Origin: Paenibacillus aquistagni
GTDB lineage: Bacteria > Bacillota > Bacilli > Paenibacillales > Paenibacillaceae
Length of the DNA stretch: 64,000 bases
Assembly: GCF_900177815.1 (NCBI RefSeq)
Contig: NZ_FXAZ01000001.1
Location: 1,116,001-1,180,000 of the forward strand
Direction: 5' to 3'
Position 1 is the first letter of the stretch; each line of letters starts with the position of its first letter. The position numbers and the translations under genes are program-made. The notes under the pieces are model-generated. The model was given only the letters and a program-made list of their open reading frames with translations, had not been told where the DNA came from and ran no database searches. Below are positions 25,094 through 32,875 of this stretch, piece by piece.

Positions 25094-26653
25094 ATGAATC
25101 AAGCATCATTGTTAACAGATGAACAGATGGTACAGTTTATTACCGAAGGTTATCTTGTACTTGCCAACGAGCTTCCCGAACAGCTGCATCAAGAGGTTAT
25201 GGATAATATTTATCACGCGCTGCACGAGGAGGGGAATCCTGGAAATAATATTTTGCCAAGAGTCCCAAAGATCATGGAATTTTTTGATACAGCTGTGGTG
25301 AAGGGTGCGCTTACAAGCATACTGGGTCCAGATTACTATATGCACCCACATCGCCACTGTCACTACAACCAGCCTGGGAATCAACAGCCAGGCGGAGGTA
25401 AGTGGCATAAAGATGGCTATTGGTCAGCAATGAGAAGCCATCGGCCTTGGTGGGCCATGATCTTTTACTACACACAAGATATTACGGAAGAATTGGGCCC
25501 TACCGCTGTTATGCCTGGTACTCAATATTATGAGAAGTTCATCGGAGAAAGGGGAAGGACAATACTCCCTACCGGCAAGGCGGGTACGATGGTATTGGTG
25601 CATTTTGATCTGTGGCATAGAGCTTCATTGAATATTTCTAACCTAGATCGCTATATGCTCAAATTCCAATTTGTGCGGCTCCAGGCTCCTACGCAGGCGA
25701 ACTGGAATCATCAGGAGAAGGACATGGTCGTACCACAGCACATCAAAGATGGCGTTCCCTATGAACATCTTCATATTTGGCAGGATACATGGAATTGGCT
25801 TCGAGGAGAAGCAAAGACATTATCGGAAGGGTCAGCTCTAATAGAACGTATTCATTTATCTTCTCTTGAGAAAGATCTTGATTCTGATGATAACGCAGCG
25901 CTGTGTCGAGCTATTGGGCAGACTCTAGAATATGGAGAAGCAGCAGTGTGTATTGCGCCTGTTCTTGGAGAATTGCTTAGAGAGAGTGAGCCTGTGGCAT
26001 TAAATGCAGCCTATGCGCTTGCACAAATGGGAACCTCTGGAGTCGAAGTGTTGATCAATCAGCTTCGCACAGGTACAAAGCAAGTGGCAGAAAGAGCAGC
26101 CTATGGCTTGCAATCGGCTGCATCCGCTGCAGTACCAGCGCTTCGGGAGGTGCTGGTGCACCCCGACGAGCATCGAAGAGCGCTTGCTGCCTATGTACTG
26201 GGCATGATCGGACCAGCAGCCTGCGAAGCAGTTCCATGCCTTATCGCACAGCTGCAAGATGACAGTGAGTGGGTAAAGCGCAATATTGTCGAAGCGCTTG
26301 GAATGATTGGCAATGTGAACGGTGAAGTTGTTTCGGGAATATGTTCCGTATTGGAGGAAGCGATACGGAGCGAAGCTGCGCTCGTTGACGTGAAGCACGA
26401 TATGCAGTCCTATATTATTAACAAGCTTGGCTATACAGCAGCGCTAGCACTTCTGCGGACAGGCAGAGATGGTGATTCCATGCAGATCGTTAAGGCGCTT
26501 GAACAGGCACTGAACAGTAAAGATCGATATGTGAGAGCCTATGCGTCTGAAGCACTTACTCACTTAAGTACGCCTGAGGCGATCAAGGCTTTGATCGGCT
26601 ACTATCGTACGGCAAGATGGTGTCCAGACACTAGCAAAGCAAGTACTTTTTAA
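25094..26653 (+). CDS. phytanoyl-CoA dioxygenase (PhyH) domain fused to HEAT repeats
   Basis: GGGGAGG precedes the ATG. Residues about 1-235 are a PhyH-type Fe(II)/2-oxoglutarate dioxygenase: HKDGYW supplies His about 105 and Asp about 107, and DLWHRAS the distal His about 175 followed by an Arg for 2-oxoglutarate. ELGPTAVMPGTQY is also typical. Residues about 260-505 contain at least five HEAT-like helical repeats (for example PVALNAAYALAQMGTSGVEVL and HRRALAAYVLGMIGPAACEAVP). The repeats probably bind a protein or nucleic-acid partner, or the substrate. Divergent AraC control suggests an inducible catabolic or modifying role; the substrate is unknown. Confidence 0.88.
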   Translation: MNQASLLTDEQMVQFITEGYLVLANELPEQLHQEVMDNIYHALHEEGNPGNNILPRVPKIMEFFDTAVVKGALTSILGPDYYMHPHRHCHYNQPGNQQPGGGKWHKDGYWSAMRSHRPWWAMIFYYTQDITEELGPTAVMPGTQYYEKFIGERGRTILPTGKAGTMVLVHFDLWHRASLNISNLDRYMLKFQFVRLQAPTQANWNHQEKDMVVPQHIKDGVPYEHLHIWQDTWNWLRGEAKTLSEGSALIERIHLSSLEKDLDSDDNAALCRAIGQTLEYGEAAVCIAPVLGELLRESEPVALNAAYALAQMGTSGVEVLINQLRTGTKQVAERAAYGLQSAASAAVPALREVLVHPDEHRRALAAYVLGMIGPAACEAVPCLIAQLQDDSEWVKRNIVEALGMIGNVNGEVVSGICSVLEEAIRSEAALVDVKHDMQSYIINKLGYTAALALLRTGRDGDSMQIVKALEQALNSKDRYVRAYASEALTHLSTPEAIKALIGYYRTARWCPDTSKASTF

Positions 26654-26731
26654 TTCACATTAACAAAAAGTGGAGGTTAGCCTCTTTGAAAGCATCATAA
26701 CGTGACCGATACCACGATCTTTCTTTTTGCG

Positions 26732-27286
26732 CTAATCTCCATATCTTTTGGCCAACTGCTCCATAGACATATATAAGTACTTAGGCATATTTTTTCTGCA
26801 CGATTTGAGTGGATGTGAGACTGACAAGAAGTGGATTGGCATGAAGCTCAACCATTTGAAATCCCGATACAGTCGATTGCTAACGTCTAATGTCTCGAAG
26901 CCAAGATGATGAGAACCTGGATAGAGCATCGTAAGCCCGATGATGCCCTTGATATCCGCTGTTTTGTCATGCGTTTGAATATAGCGGTATACACTAGGTA
27001 GTGAACGTTCTATCCATCTAACCAATACCCTTCCTTTTGTGATATCGCTAGATAAGGGAATCAGCTCTTTTAGCAAGGACAAATTATCAAGGTGGATTTT
27101 GAGCAGCACATCGTTCTTTTTGATTAAGCTTCCATCTTGCAAGGCCATTTCCTGCCCTTTAAAGCAGATCAGCTTCACTCTGAATATATTGGAGCCTTCT
27201 CGATCGACGTAGGTAAGCTGACGTGCAGCATGACCGATAGGGTCTAAGACATTCCAGATGGACAACACAAACATTTTATAATTCAT
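26732..27286 (-). CDS. YkoP-like domain protein
   Basis: A soluble 184-residue protein with LKLICFKGQEMALQDGSLIKKNDVLLKIHLDN near the start and PVYRYIQTH..IKGIIGLTMLYPGSHHLGFE in the middle, which I associate with the YkoP-like domain also found at the end of some polysaccharide deacetylases. No catalytic motif is obvious. The ATG is preceded by GAGGAC. It is divergent, by 120 bases, from the P450 gene, and the shared region has TATAAT near 27342. Function unknown; a lipid or glycan-related role is guesswork. Confidence 0.65.
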   Translation of the reverse strand: MNYKMFVLSIWNVLDPIGHAARQLTYVDREGSNIFRVKLICFKGQEMALQDGSLIKKNDVLLKIHLDNLSLLKELIPLSSDITKGRVLVRWIERSLPSVYRYIQTHDKTADIKGIIGLTMLYPGSHHLGFETLDVSNRLYRDFKWLSFMPIHFLSVSHPLKSCRKNMPKYLYMSMEQLAKRYGD

Positions 27287-27406
27287 AATCGCGTCCTCGG
27301 TTGTTCAGCAATATTGATAATGTGGATAAGGAAGCCTTTTTTTATAATGAAACAAGGTGGGAATATGTGGTTGCATCTTGATCTTTAATTTAAGGAGGCA
27401 GTATAT

Positions 27407-28807
27407 ATGCCAGATGATCTTGCCGCCAATTCGACGAACTTCACGATACCAGGACCGCAAAGAACAACACTCAGCATGCTTCGTTTCTACCGCGCTCCAT
27501 TGACTTTTCAGCAATGTATCCATCACGATTATGGGAATATCGTCGCAATAGGACAACGTAATAGACCACGTTATGTTTTTGCTTTTGGGCCTGAACTCAA
27601 TCGTGAAATTTTGACAAGCTCAGACACATTTGAGATTAGCTCAGCACTTCTAAAAGTGCCTAAACATAATGAGCTTGGTCAGCTGTTTTATCATAATCTG
27701 TCCTTAATGAAAGGAGAACAGCATAAACAGCATCGCAGATTGATGCAGCCTGCCTTCCATCATCAACAGATCCGCTATTATGAGGCGAGTATATTGAATG
27801 AAACAAAGCATATTGCAAAAGAATGGGAGCACCGTTCCATTATAGATCTTAATCTAGAGATGAAAAATCTAACTCAACGCATCGCCATGAAAACGTTATT
27901 CGGACTGACAGACGAGAAGCAAATTGAAGCACTAGGCAAACATGTTCATCAACTTACACAATCCATTCTCTGGGTAACCTTAGTACCGATTTATTTTCCA
28001 TTTACTCCTTACTGGAGAGCATTAAGACAAGCTAGAATCATTCAAACCATACTCAACTCTCTTATTGAGCACAAAAGAAAGGAAGTAAAAGCAACCGACG
28101 TGTTTGCATCTCTTGTTCAAGCACATGATGAAGACGGCACTGCGCTGACGGATTCAGAGCTTATAGGTCACGCCTTTACATTATTTGTCGCGGGTCATGA
28201 GACAACAGCGAACGCTTTATCTTGGACCATTTTTTTACTTCAACAACATCCCCAAGCCATGACCAGGGTGATAGAAGAAATCGACGGTCTGCAAACTGAC
28301 GAAGATATTACAACCTATGTTCGTTCCACCTCAACCTTTCTGGAGCATGCGATAAAAGAAAGTCTTCGATTGCTTCCTCCAGCCAGTATTGGCGTTAGAG
28401 TAACTCATTCCGCCTGCCAACTATCGAATTATCATATTCCTGCCAATACCCAGATCTTCTACAGTCCATTTATTACACATCGGCTTCCCGAGCTCTATGA
28501 GGACCCGCATCGATTTAAGCCAGAGAGATGGGGTGGCATTAAGCCATCTCCATATGAATACATTCCTTTCAGTGCAGGTCCACATATGTGCATTGGCTGG
28601 AGCTTCGCCATGCATGAGATGAAAATCGTTCTTACCATTTTGCTTAAGCGGTATGCCTTTACCATTCAGCAGCAGACGCCCATTACTCCTAATCTTATGA
28701 TGCGTCCAGTTAAAGGAATGCCCATGCGAATATCCCCTCAACGTTATTCGTTCAAACGAGTTTCGGTAAAAGGCACGATAAATCAACTCATTGATTGGAG
28801 CACGTAA
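27407..28807 (+). CDS. cytochrome P450
   Basis: AAGGAGG precedes the ATG by eight bases. The 466-residue protein has all P450 landmarks: I-helix AGHETTANALSW (about 262-273), K-helix ESLR (about 318-321), the PERW motif and heme loop FSAGPHMCIGWSFA with Cys about 395. No N-terminal anchor is present, so it is soluble. C-terminal length and FxxG..xCIG spacing fit class-I-like or CYP102-heme-domain-like bacterial enzymes, but no reductase is nearby, so redox partners must come from elsewhere. It converges on a multicopper oxidase gene 18 bases away. Confidence 0.95.
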   Translation: MPDDLAANSTNFTIPGPQRTTLSMLRFYRAPLTFQQCIHHDYGNIVAIGQRNRPRYVFAFGPELNREILTSSDTFEISSALLKVPKHNELGQLFYHNLSLMKGEQHKQHRRLMQPAFHHQQIRYYEASILNETKHIAKEWEHRSIIDLNLEMKNLTQRIAMKTLFGLTDEKQIEALGKHVHQLTQSILWVTLVPIYFPFTPYWRALRQARIIQTILNSLIEHKRKEVKATDVFASLVQAHDEDGTALTDSELIGHAFTLFVAGHETTANALSWTIFLLQQHPQAMTRVIEEIDGLQTDEDITTYVRSTSTFLEHAIKESLRLLPPASIGVRVTHSACQLSNYHIPANTQIFYSPFITHRLPELYEDPHRFKPERWGGIKPSPYEYIPFSAGPHMCIGWSFAMHEMKIVLTILLKRYAFTIQQQTPITPNLMMRPVKGMPMRISPQRYSFKRVSVKGTINQLIDWST

Positions 28808-28825
28808 AGATGTCCAGGTATCTCC

Positions 28826-29734
28826 TTATGATCCTGAGCATTGACGATATCTTACCGTCGTAAACATCCCGCCTGTTGGAGGTGTGAAGTTATTGGACAT
28901 ATGATGGGGCACATGGCAGTGAAAGGGCCAAATGCCGCAATTGTTTGCCACAAACTCGATGTCGTAGGTCTCTCCCGTCGCCACTAAGAGTGTATTTTTC
29001 TTGAGTCGCGCTGCTGCAGGAATAGGATTGCCGTCTGAGGCAGTAATGATGAATTGATGTCCATGCAGATGCATGGGATGAGCCATCATTCCGATGTTTC
29101 CAAGCCGTATTTTAATGCGTTCACCGGTATCCACTTCCATAGGAGTGGTAAAAGGAAAGCAGCGGCCATTCATGGTGAAAAAGTTTAAACGATCACTTAA
29201 GGGATCAATATCATAGATGCCTGGGTGAAGCTCTCCTTTAGGAAGATTCTTCACGTGGAACTCTTGAAGCATAAAGAAATAGTCCCGTTGGATGTATCCT
29301 TCGCAATCGGATGGATCTAATATGATGAATCCTCCACCAAGGCCCATCATCTCCTGAATAACGCTCTGAAAATGAGTATGATACATATGTGTTCCTGGTC
29401 CATTGGTAATACGAAATTGATAATCAAAATAATGGTGGGGATCGATTCGTGGAGAAGGCTCGATCTCAGGAACGCCATCCATGACATTAGGAACGTCAAG
29501 TCCATGCCAATGAACGCTTGTTGGTACTTCAAGGCGATTATAGACTCTTATGCAGACATCATCTCCAGGCTTGACCAGAATCGTGGGCCCGGGAATGGTG
29601 CCGTTATAACCCCATCCATGAATAAAGAGACCGGGCAAAATTTGCTGTCTTACAGGTTCAGCAACCAATTCGAAGTACTTGATGCCTTGGCGCAATACAT
29701 AGGGCAGGGTTGGAACGTCCGGTGTTGTCACCAT
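28826..29734 (-). CDS. small multicopper oxidase (laccase-like)
   Basis: All four copper motifs are present in 302 residues: HWHGLD, HMYHTH, HPMHLHGHQ and HCHVPHH. This is too short for three cupredoxin domains, so it is a two-domain form. The residue at the type-1 axial position after HCHVPHH is Phe (MSNNF), which in laccases goes with higher redox potential. No signal peptide is visible, so a cytosolic or spore-coat location is likely, as for CotA. AAAGGAG precedes the start by about 12 bases; a mini reading frame (ATG ACA TGG TGA) at the better-spaced ATG overlaps the start and may reduce translation. Confidence 0.88.
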   Translation of the reverse strand: MVTTPDVPTLPYVLRQGIKYFELVAEPVRQQILPGLFIHGWGYNGTIPGPTILVKPGDDVCIRVYNRLEVPTSVHWHGLDVPNVMDGVPEIEPSPRIDPHHYFDYQFRITNGPGTHMYHTHFQSVIQEMMGLGGGFIILDPSDCEGYIQRDYFFMLQEFHVKNLPKGELHPGIYDIDPLSDRLNFFTMNGRCFPFTTPMEVDTGERIKIRLGNIGMMAHPMHLHGHQFIITASDGNPIPAAARLKKNTLLVATGETYDIEFVANNCGIWPFHCHVPHHMSNNFTPPTGGMFTTVRYRQCSGS

Positions 29735-29834
29735 GTCATCGATAAACTCCTTTACATGATGGTTTATTTAACTGTATGCATCGGCGTTCGACTCTCATAC
29801 TTGCATTTGTTCACAACAGAATGTCCAATTTGCG

Positions 29835-29863
29835 GCCTGATTCGTGGAATCGGGCTTTTTATT
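29835..29863 (+). terminator. orphan plus-strand terminator upstream of the c-di-GMP operon
   Basis: GCCTGATTC (29835-29843) pairs with GAATCGGGC (29847-29855) through a 3-base loop, followed by TTTTT (29856-29860). There is no plus-strand gene upstream; the divergent oxidase starts at 29734. It therefore ends an antisense or small transcript, or attenuates the operon. Confidence 0.7.
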
Positions 29864-29940
29864 GATTTATGCTTGCCGTTCTGGGAGAGAATACCCATTA
29901 AAAGCAGTGAAATGAGCACATAACTCTGTCCGCCAAAGGG

Positions 29941-29982
29941 AGTTTAAGAGAAGTTTAAGAGCCCTTGATTAAGATGTATAAG
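29941..29982 (+). promoter_or_regulatory. tandem operator and putative promoter of the exopolysaccharide operon
   Basis: AGTTTAAGAG is repeated at 29941-29950 and 29952-29961, one helical turn apart. TATAAG (29977-29982) lies 17 bases after TTTAAG of the second copy, so the repeat may overlap the -35. Response-regulator-type binding is suggested by the period. The promoter assignment is tentative. Confidence 0.45.
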
Positions 29983-30039
29983 TGGACATCGATCAAAAGC
30001 ATGACTTATATACAAAAAAACGGTAGGAGCGGTAGTTCT

Positions 30040-30927
30040 ATGGAACGACAGAATGACCAAATGACAAGCAAAGAAGATGTATTTACAGATGAGGAAAAGA
30101 TCATTATCCATTCTGCCATTATTCAATCATCAGCGCTAGCAATCGTGAATTCAGAAGGCAACATACAACGAGCGAATCATGCTTTTCACAGCATGTTTAA
30201 TCCTGCTTCAACAGGTGACGATCTGTGGCATATTGACAACATTATCGATGAATATGCTGCTCAGGACTTTTTCAATCTCGTTCGAGATGTCATAAGCATG
30301 GAGCACTGCTGGTCAGGACAGATTCGGCTAAGAAACACTCTGCATCAATCGTTTCATGCCTTCCTGCATATTAGCAAAGCCCCTGAGAAGGGTCTGTATG
30401 TCGTACAAGTGAATCCCGTAGATCACGTCAATGAGTATGAACGATTACGACTAATGGCTTATACCGATGAGTTGACCGGAATCCCCAATTTCCGCTGCTT
30501 TCATGAGCGAATGAAGCAATTGCTCGAAGGAAGAGATGCAGCACTTCATTTTGGCGTGCTCTTTATCGATATTGATCATTTTAAAGCATTGAATGATCGT
30601 TATGGGCATGTTGTTGGCGACAAGCTGCTTAAGGCATGCGTGTATAAACTGATGAAGAACATCTATCCGGATGGAGAAGTATTTCGCAAGAGTGGAGATG
30701 AATTCTTAATTATTGTTCAGCAGCCCGCTCAGATCGAGGGACTTATAGAGAGACTGTATGCGGCTTTTATGCAGCAAGTGTACGTCGATGGGGAAGGCAT
30801 CCCGATGCAGGTCAGCATCGGAGCAAGCTTGTATCCAATTGATGGACAAGATACAGAAAGCCTCATTCATACAGCAGACGCTGCTATGTACCAAGCCAAA
30901 AGACAAAAAGAAATGCCTTCACCATAA
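30040..30927 (+). CDS. PAS-GGDEF diguanylate cyclase
   Basis: ATG 30040 with TAGGAG ten bases upstream; a longer in-frame start at 29965 has none. Residues about 25-135 look like a PAS sensor (SALAIVNSEGNIQRANHAFHSMF). The GGDEF domain (about 150-290) has DELTGIPNFRCF, LFIDIDHFKALNDRYGH and the active-site loop as SGDEF (about 217), a variant compatible with activity. The product-inhibition I-site (RxxD five residues before) is absent (YPDG), so feedback control is probably lacking. It is followed 17-20 bases later by a degenerate GGDEF-receiver protein and then glycan synthesis genes; it probably supplies local c-di-GMP. Confidence 0.88.
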   Translation: MERQNDQMTSKEDVFTDEEKIIIHSAIIQSSALAIVNSEGNIQRANHAFHSMFNPASTGDDLWHIDNIIDEYAAQDFFNLVRDVISMEHCWSGQIRLRNTLHQSFHAFLHISKAPEKGLYVVQVNPVDHVNEYERLRLMAYTDELTGIPNFRCFHERMKQLLEGRDAALHFGVLFIDIDHFKALNDRYGHVVGDKLLKACVYKLMKNIYPDGEVFRKSGDEFLIIVQQPAQIEGLIERLYAAFMQQVYVDGEGIPMQVSIGASLYPIDGQDTESLIHTADAAMYQAKRQKEMPSP

Positions 30928-30947
30928 CAACTGGAAAGGGGATTATG

Positions 30948-31850
30948 ATGAGCGTTATCGAGAACCGGGCAATTCCAATCCTTTCGGAGTCCGCAATCAT
31001 CCCGATGTATAACCTATTGAAGGCGAATGTGGTTCGCAGCCGCTCTCCCTTCAGTGTCATCCTTATTACTATTCAGAAGTCGAGTCTTAAGAATCCAGCC
31101 ATCGATGAAACGGCCAAGGAGTTTACAGCCTTATTGCAGCGCAAGCTGCGTCAGACAGACGCGCTCTTTTCTTTGGACCATAAGAATAAGATGGAATGGG
31201 GCATTATTTTAGCGCAGAGCGGGGAAGAAGAGGCTGGCGCTTTTCTGCAAAGGCTGCATGAAGAGGTTCATCTTGAGATGAATCAAGGAGATCGGACAAT
31301 GGTTTCCTACGCAATAGGTGTGATGGAAGTCAGAAATAGCGGGGTGCCATGGCCCCTCCTGATTCAAGCCGGAAGACGTGCACTTCAGCAATCAAGCTTT
31401 CCTTCAGCCTGGCACATTGACTATGTGGGGGTTGCCAAGCAGCAAGAACGTGAAGCCGTGAAAGTAAGCATTATCGAAGATGACGAGATTGCCAGAGATA
31501 TTCTAGAGACAACGATAATGCGAATGAAGGTTGACCATGTGAAACAGCAAGTAAGATCATTTCAGGATGGACTTGATTTTTTGCAATCCGATTGGTTTTA
31601 TTCAAGCCATCCCCATATCATTCTGCTAAATGATATTCTACCGCGAAAAAACGGACTGGAAGTGCTTCATGCATTAAGAGCCATGCCGAACAACGGCAAG
31701 TTCTTCATATTCATGATGACGAAGCGGAATGCGGAGGAAGATATGATTCATGCCTATGAGTTAGGTGTAGATCAATATATCCCAAAGCCATTCAATCTTC
31801 GACTGTTAGAATCGCAAATGAAGCGGGTCTTCGTGAGGTTATGGTCATGA
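30948..31850 (+). CDS. degenerate GGDEF domain fused to a pseudo-receiver
   Basis: AAAGGGG precedes adjacent ATGs at 30945 and 30948. Residues about 25-160 align in outline with a GGDEF fold (RQTDALFSLDHKNKMEWGIIL, MVSYAIGVME) but have no GGDEF loop, so it is probably a nucleotide receptor, as YdaK is in Bacillus subtilis. Residues about 172-300 are a CheY-like receiver: SIIEDDE acidic cluster, FMMTKRN Thr and IPKPFN Lys are kept. The phosphoacceptor Asp is Asn (LLNDILPRKNG; codon 31629-31631, residue 228), so classical phosphorylation is unlikely. The stop overlaps the next start as ATGA. Likely an allosteric regulator of the exopolysaccharide machinery. Confidence 0.85.
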   Translation: MSVIENRAIPILSESAIIPMYNLLKANVVRSRSPFSVILITIQKSSLKNPAIDETAKEFTALLQRKLRQTDALFSLDHKNKMEWGIILAQSGEEEAGAFLQRLHEEVHLEMNQGDRTMVSYAIGVMEVRNSGVPWPLLIQAGRRALQQSSFPSAWHIDYVGVAKQQEREAVKVSIIEDDEIARDILETTIMRMKVDHVKQQVRSFQDGLDFLQSDWFYSSHPHIILLNDILPRKNGLEVLHALRAMPNNGKFFIFMMTKRNAEEDMIHAYELGVDQYIPKPFNLRLLESQMKRVFVRLWS

Positions 31851-32875
31851 TTAGCGTGAGACTAGATATCATTCTTCTGCTCATGCTGATTGTGGTTCTG
31901 CTATTAGTCAGCTTCAGCTTGTACCTGTTCTGGGAACGTGCCAAGCAGCTGCGGCATCAAGAGCGAGTTCAATATTATATCGAAGCGAACAAGCAGCAAT
32001 GGTTCCTTATGCTCCATGATATCGAACCATTTTCAGAACAATGGATTCCTTGCAAGCAGCATGAGTACGATGCGATAGAAGAAATTTTCGTATCTTACAT
32101 CCAAACCTTGTCTAATCCGAGCATTTGCAATAAGATCTATCAATTTGCCAATGACTATTTAGCGGATTACTATAGAGGCCGTCTAACGTCCCGCCATTGG
32201 AGCGTTCGCATGAACAGCCTTTATCGGGTATGTGACTTTCAGTTGCAATCTTTGCTTGAGCCCTGCAAGCAAATGCGGCAGCGAAGGATAACGAGGGAAG
32301 AGCATTATCAACTGCTCAAGGTGATCCTGATGTTTGAGGAGGAGCTATTCCTCGAAGATATGATTCGCTCGCCATACGAATTTGCAGCCTATGAATACAA
32401 GCAGCTTATGAGCTTGTTAAGTCAGGATACATTACAGGAAGCGATGATCCGTAGTGACGAACTGCTTCCAGAATGTCAATATGCGCTCGTTGATGTCATT
32501 GGTGCGAATAGAGAGCCGACGGACTACAGCTACTTGAAGGGTTTGCTTCAAAGCGAGGATCAGGAGCTTCGCATCCGGGCCTTAAAAGCGATCTACCAGC
32601 TTGGTGTAGCCATAGCCATAACGCCCTATCAATCCTTCTTGTCTTCAGAAGTGTGGGAGGAAAGATTGATGGTCGCGCAGCTTCTACAGCGTCTGCCTTA
32701 TGAACAGGCTGCTGAACTATACAAGAAGCTCGCAGAGGATGATTCATGGCATGTTCGCGAACAAGCAAAAAGAGCGATCATCGAGCATGAGAATTCCATT
32801 CAAGACAATCAACCAAAGAAAGGATCCAATCGACATGAGCACCGTAATCCATCATCTTATGCTGTTCTTCGGTGA
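31847..32875 (+). CDS. membrane-anchored HEAT-repeat protein
   Basis: ATG 31847 overlaps the upstream stop as ATGA. One N-terminal membrane helix (about 8-30, LLLMLIVVLLLVSFSLYLFW) is followed by a cytosolic helical domain; residues about 210-320 have HEAT repeats (TDYSYLKGLLQSEDQELRIRALKAIYQLG, VWEERLMVAQLLQRLP, DSWHVREQAKRAIIEHE). Its C-terminus overlaps the glycosyltransferase start by 41 bases in another frame. Position and architecture suggest a scaffold linking the pseudo-receiver to the membrane synthase. No enzymatic motif is seen. Confidence 0.85.
   Translation: MISVRLDIILLLMLIVVLLLVSFSLYLFWERAKQLRHQERVQYYIEANKQQWFLMLHDIEPFSEQWIPCKQHEYDAIEEIFVSYIQTLSNPSICNKIYQFANDYLADYYRGRLTSRHWSVRMNSLYRVCDFQLQSLLEPCKQMRQRRITREEHYQLLKVILMFEEELFLEDMIRSPYEFAAYEYKQLMSLLSQDTLQEAMIRSDELLPECQYALVDVIGANREPTDYSYLKGLLQSEDQELRIRALKAIYQLGVAIAITPYQSFLSSEVWEERLMVAQLLQRLPYEQAAELYKKLAEDDSWHVREQAKRAIIEHENSIQDNQPKKGSNRHEHRNPSSYAVLR

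Noticed and set aside
29372..29923. 183-codon plus-strand frame antisense to the multicopper oxidase
   Set aside because: Most of it is antisense shadow; only the last 60 codons outside the oxidase are worth mention (see finding on the CPxCG-like remnant).
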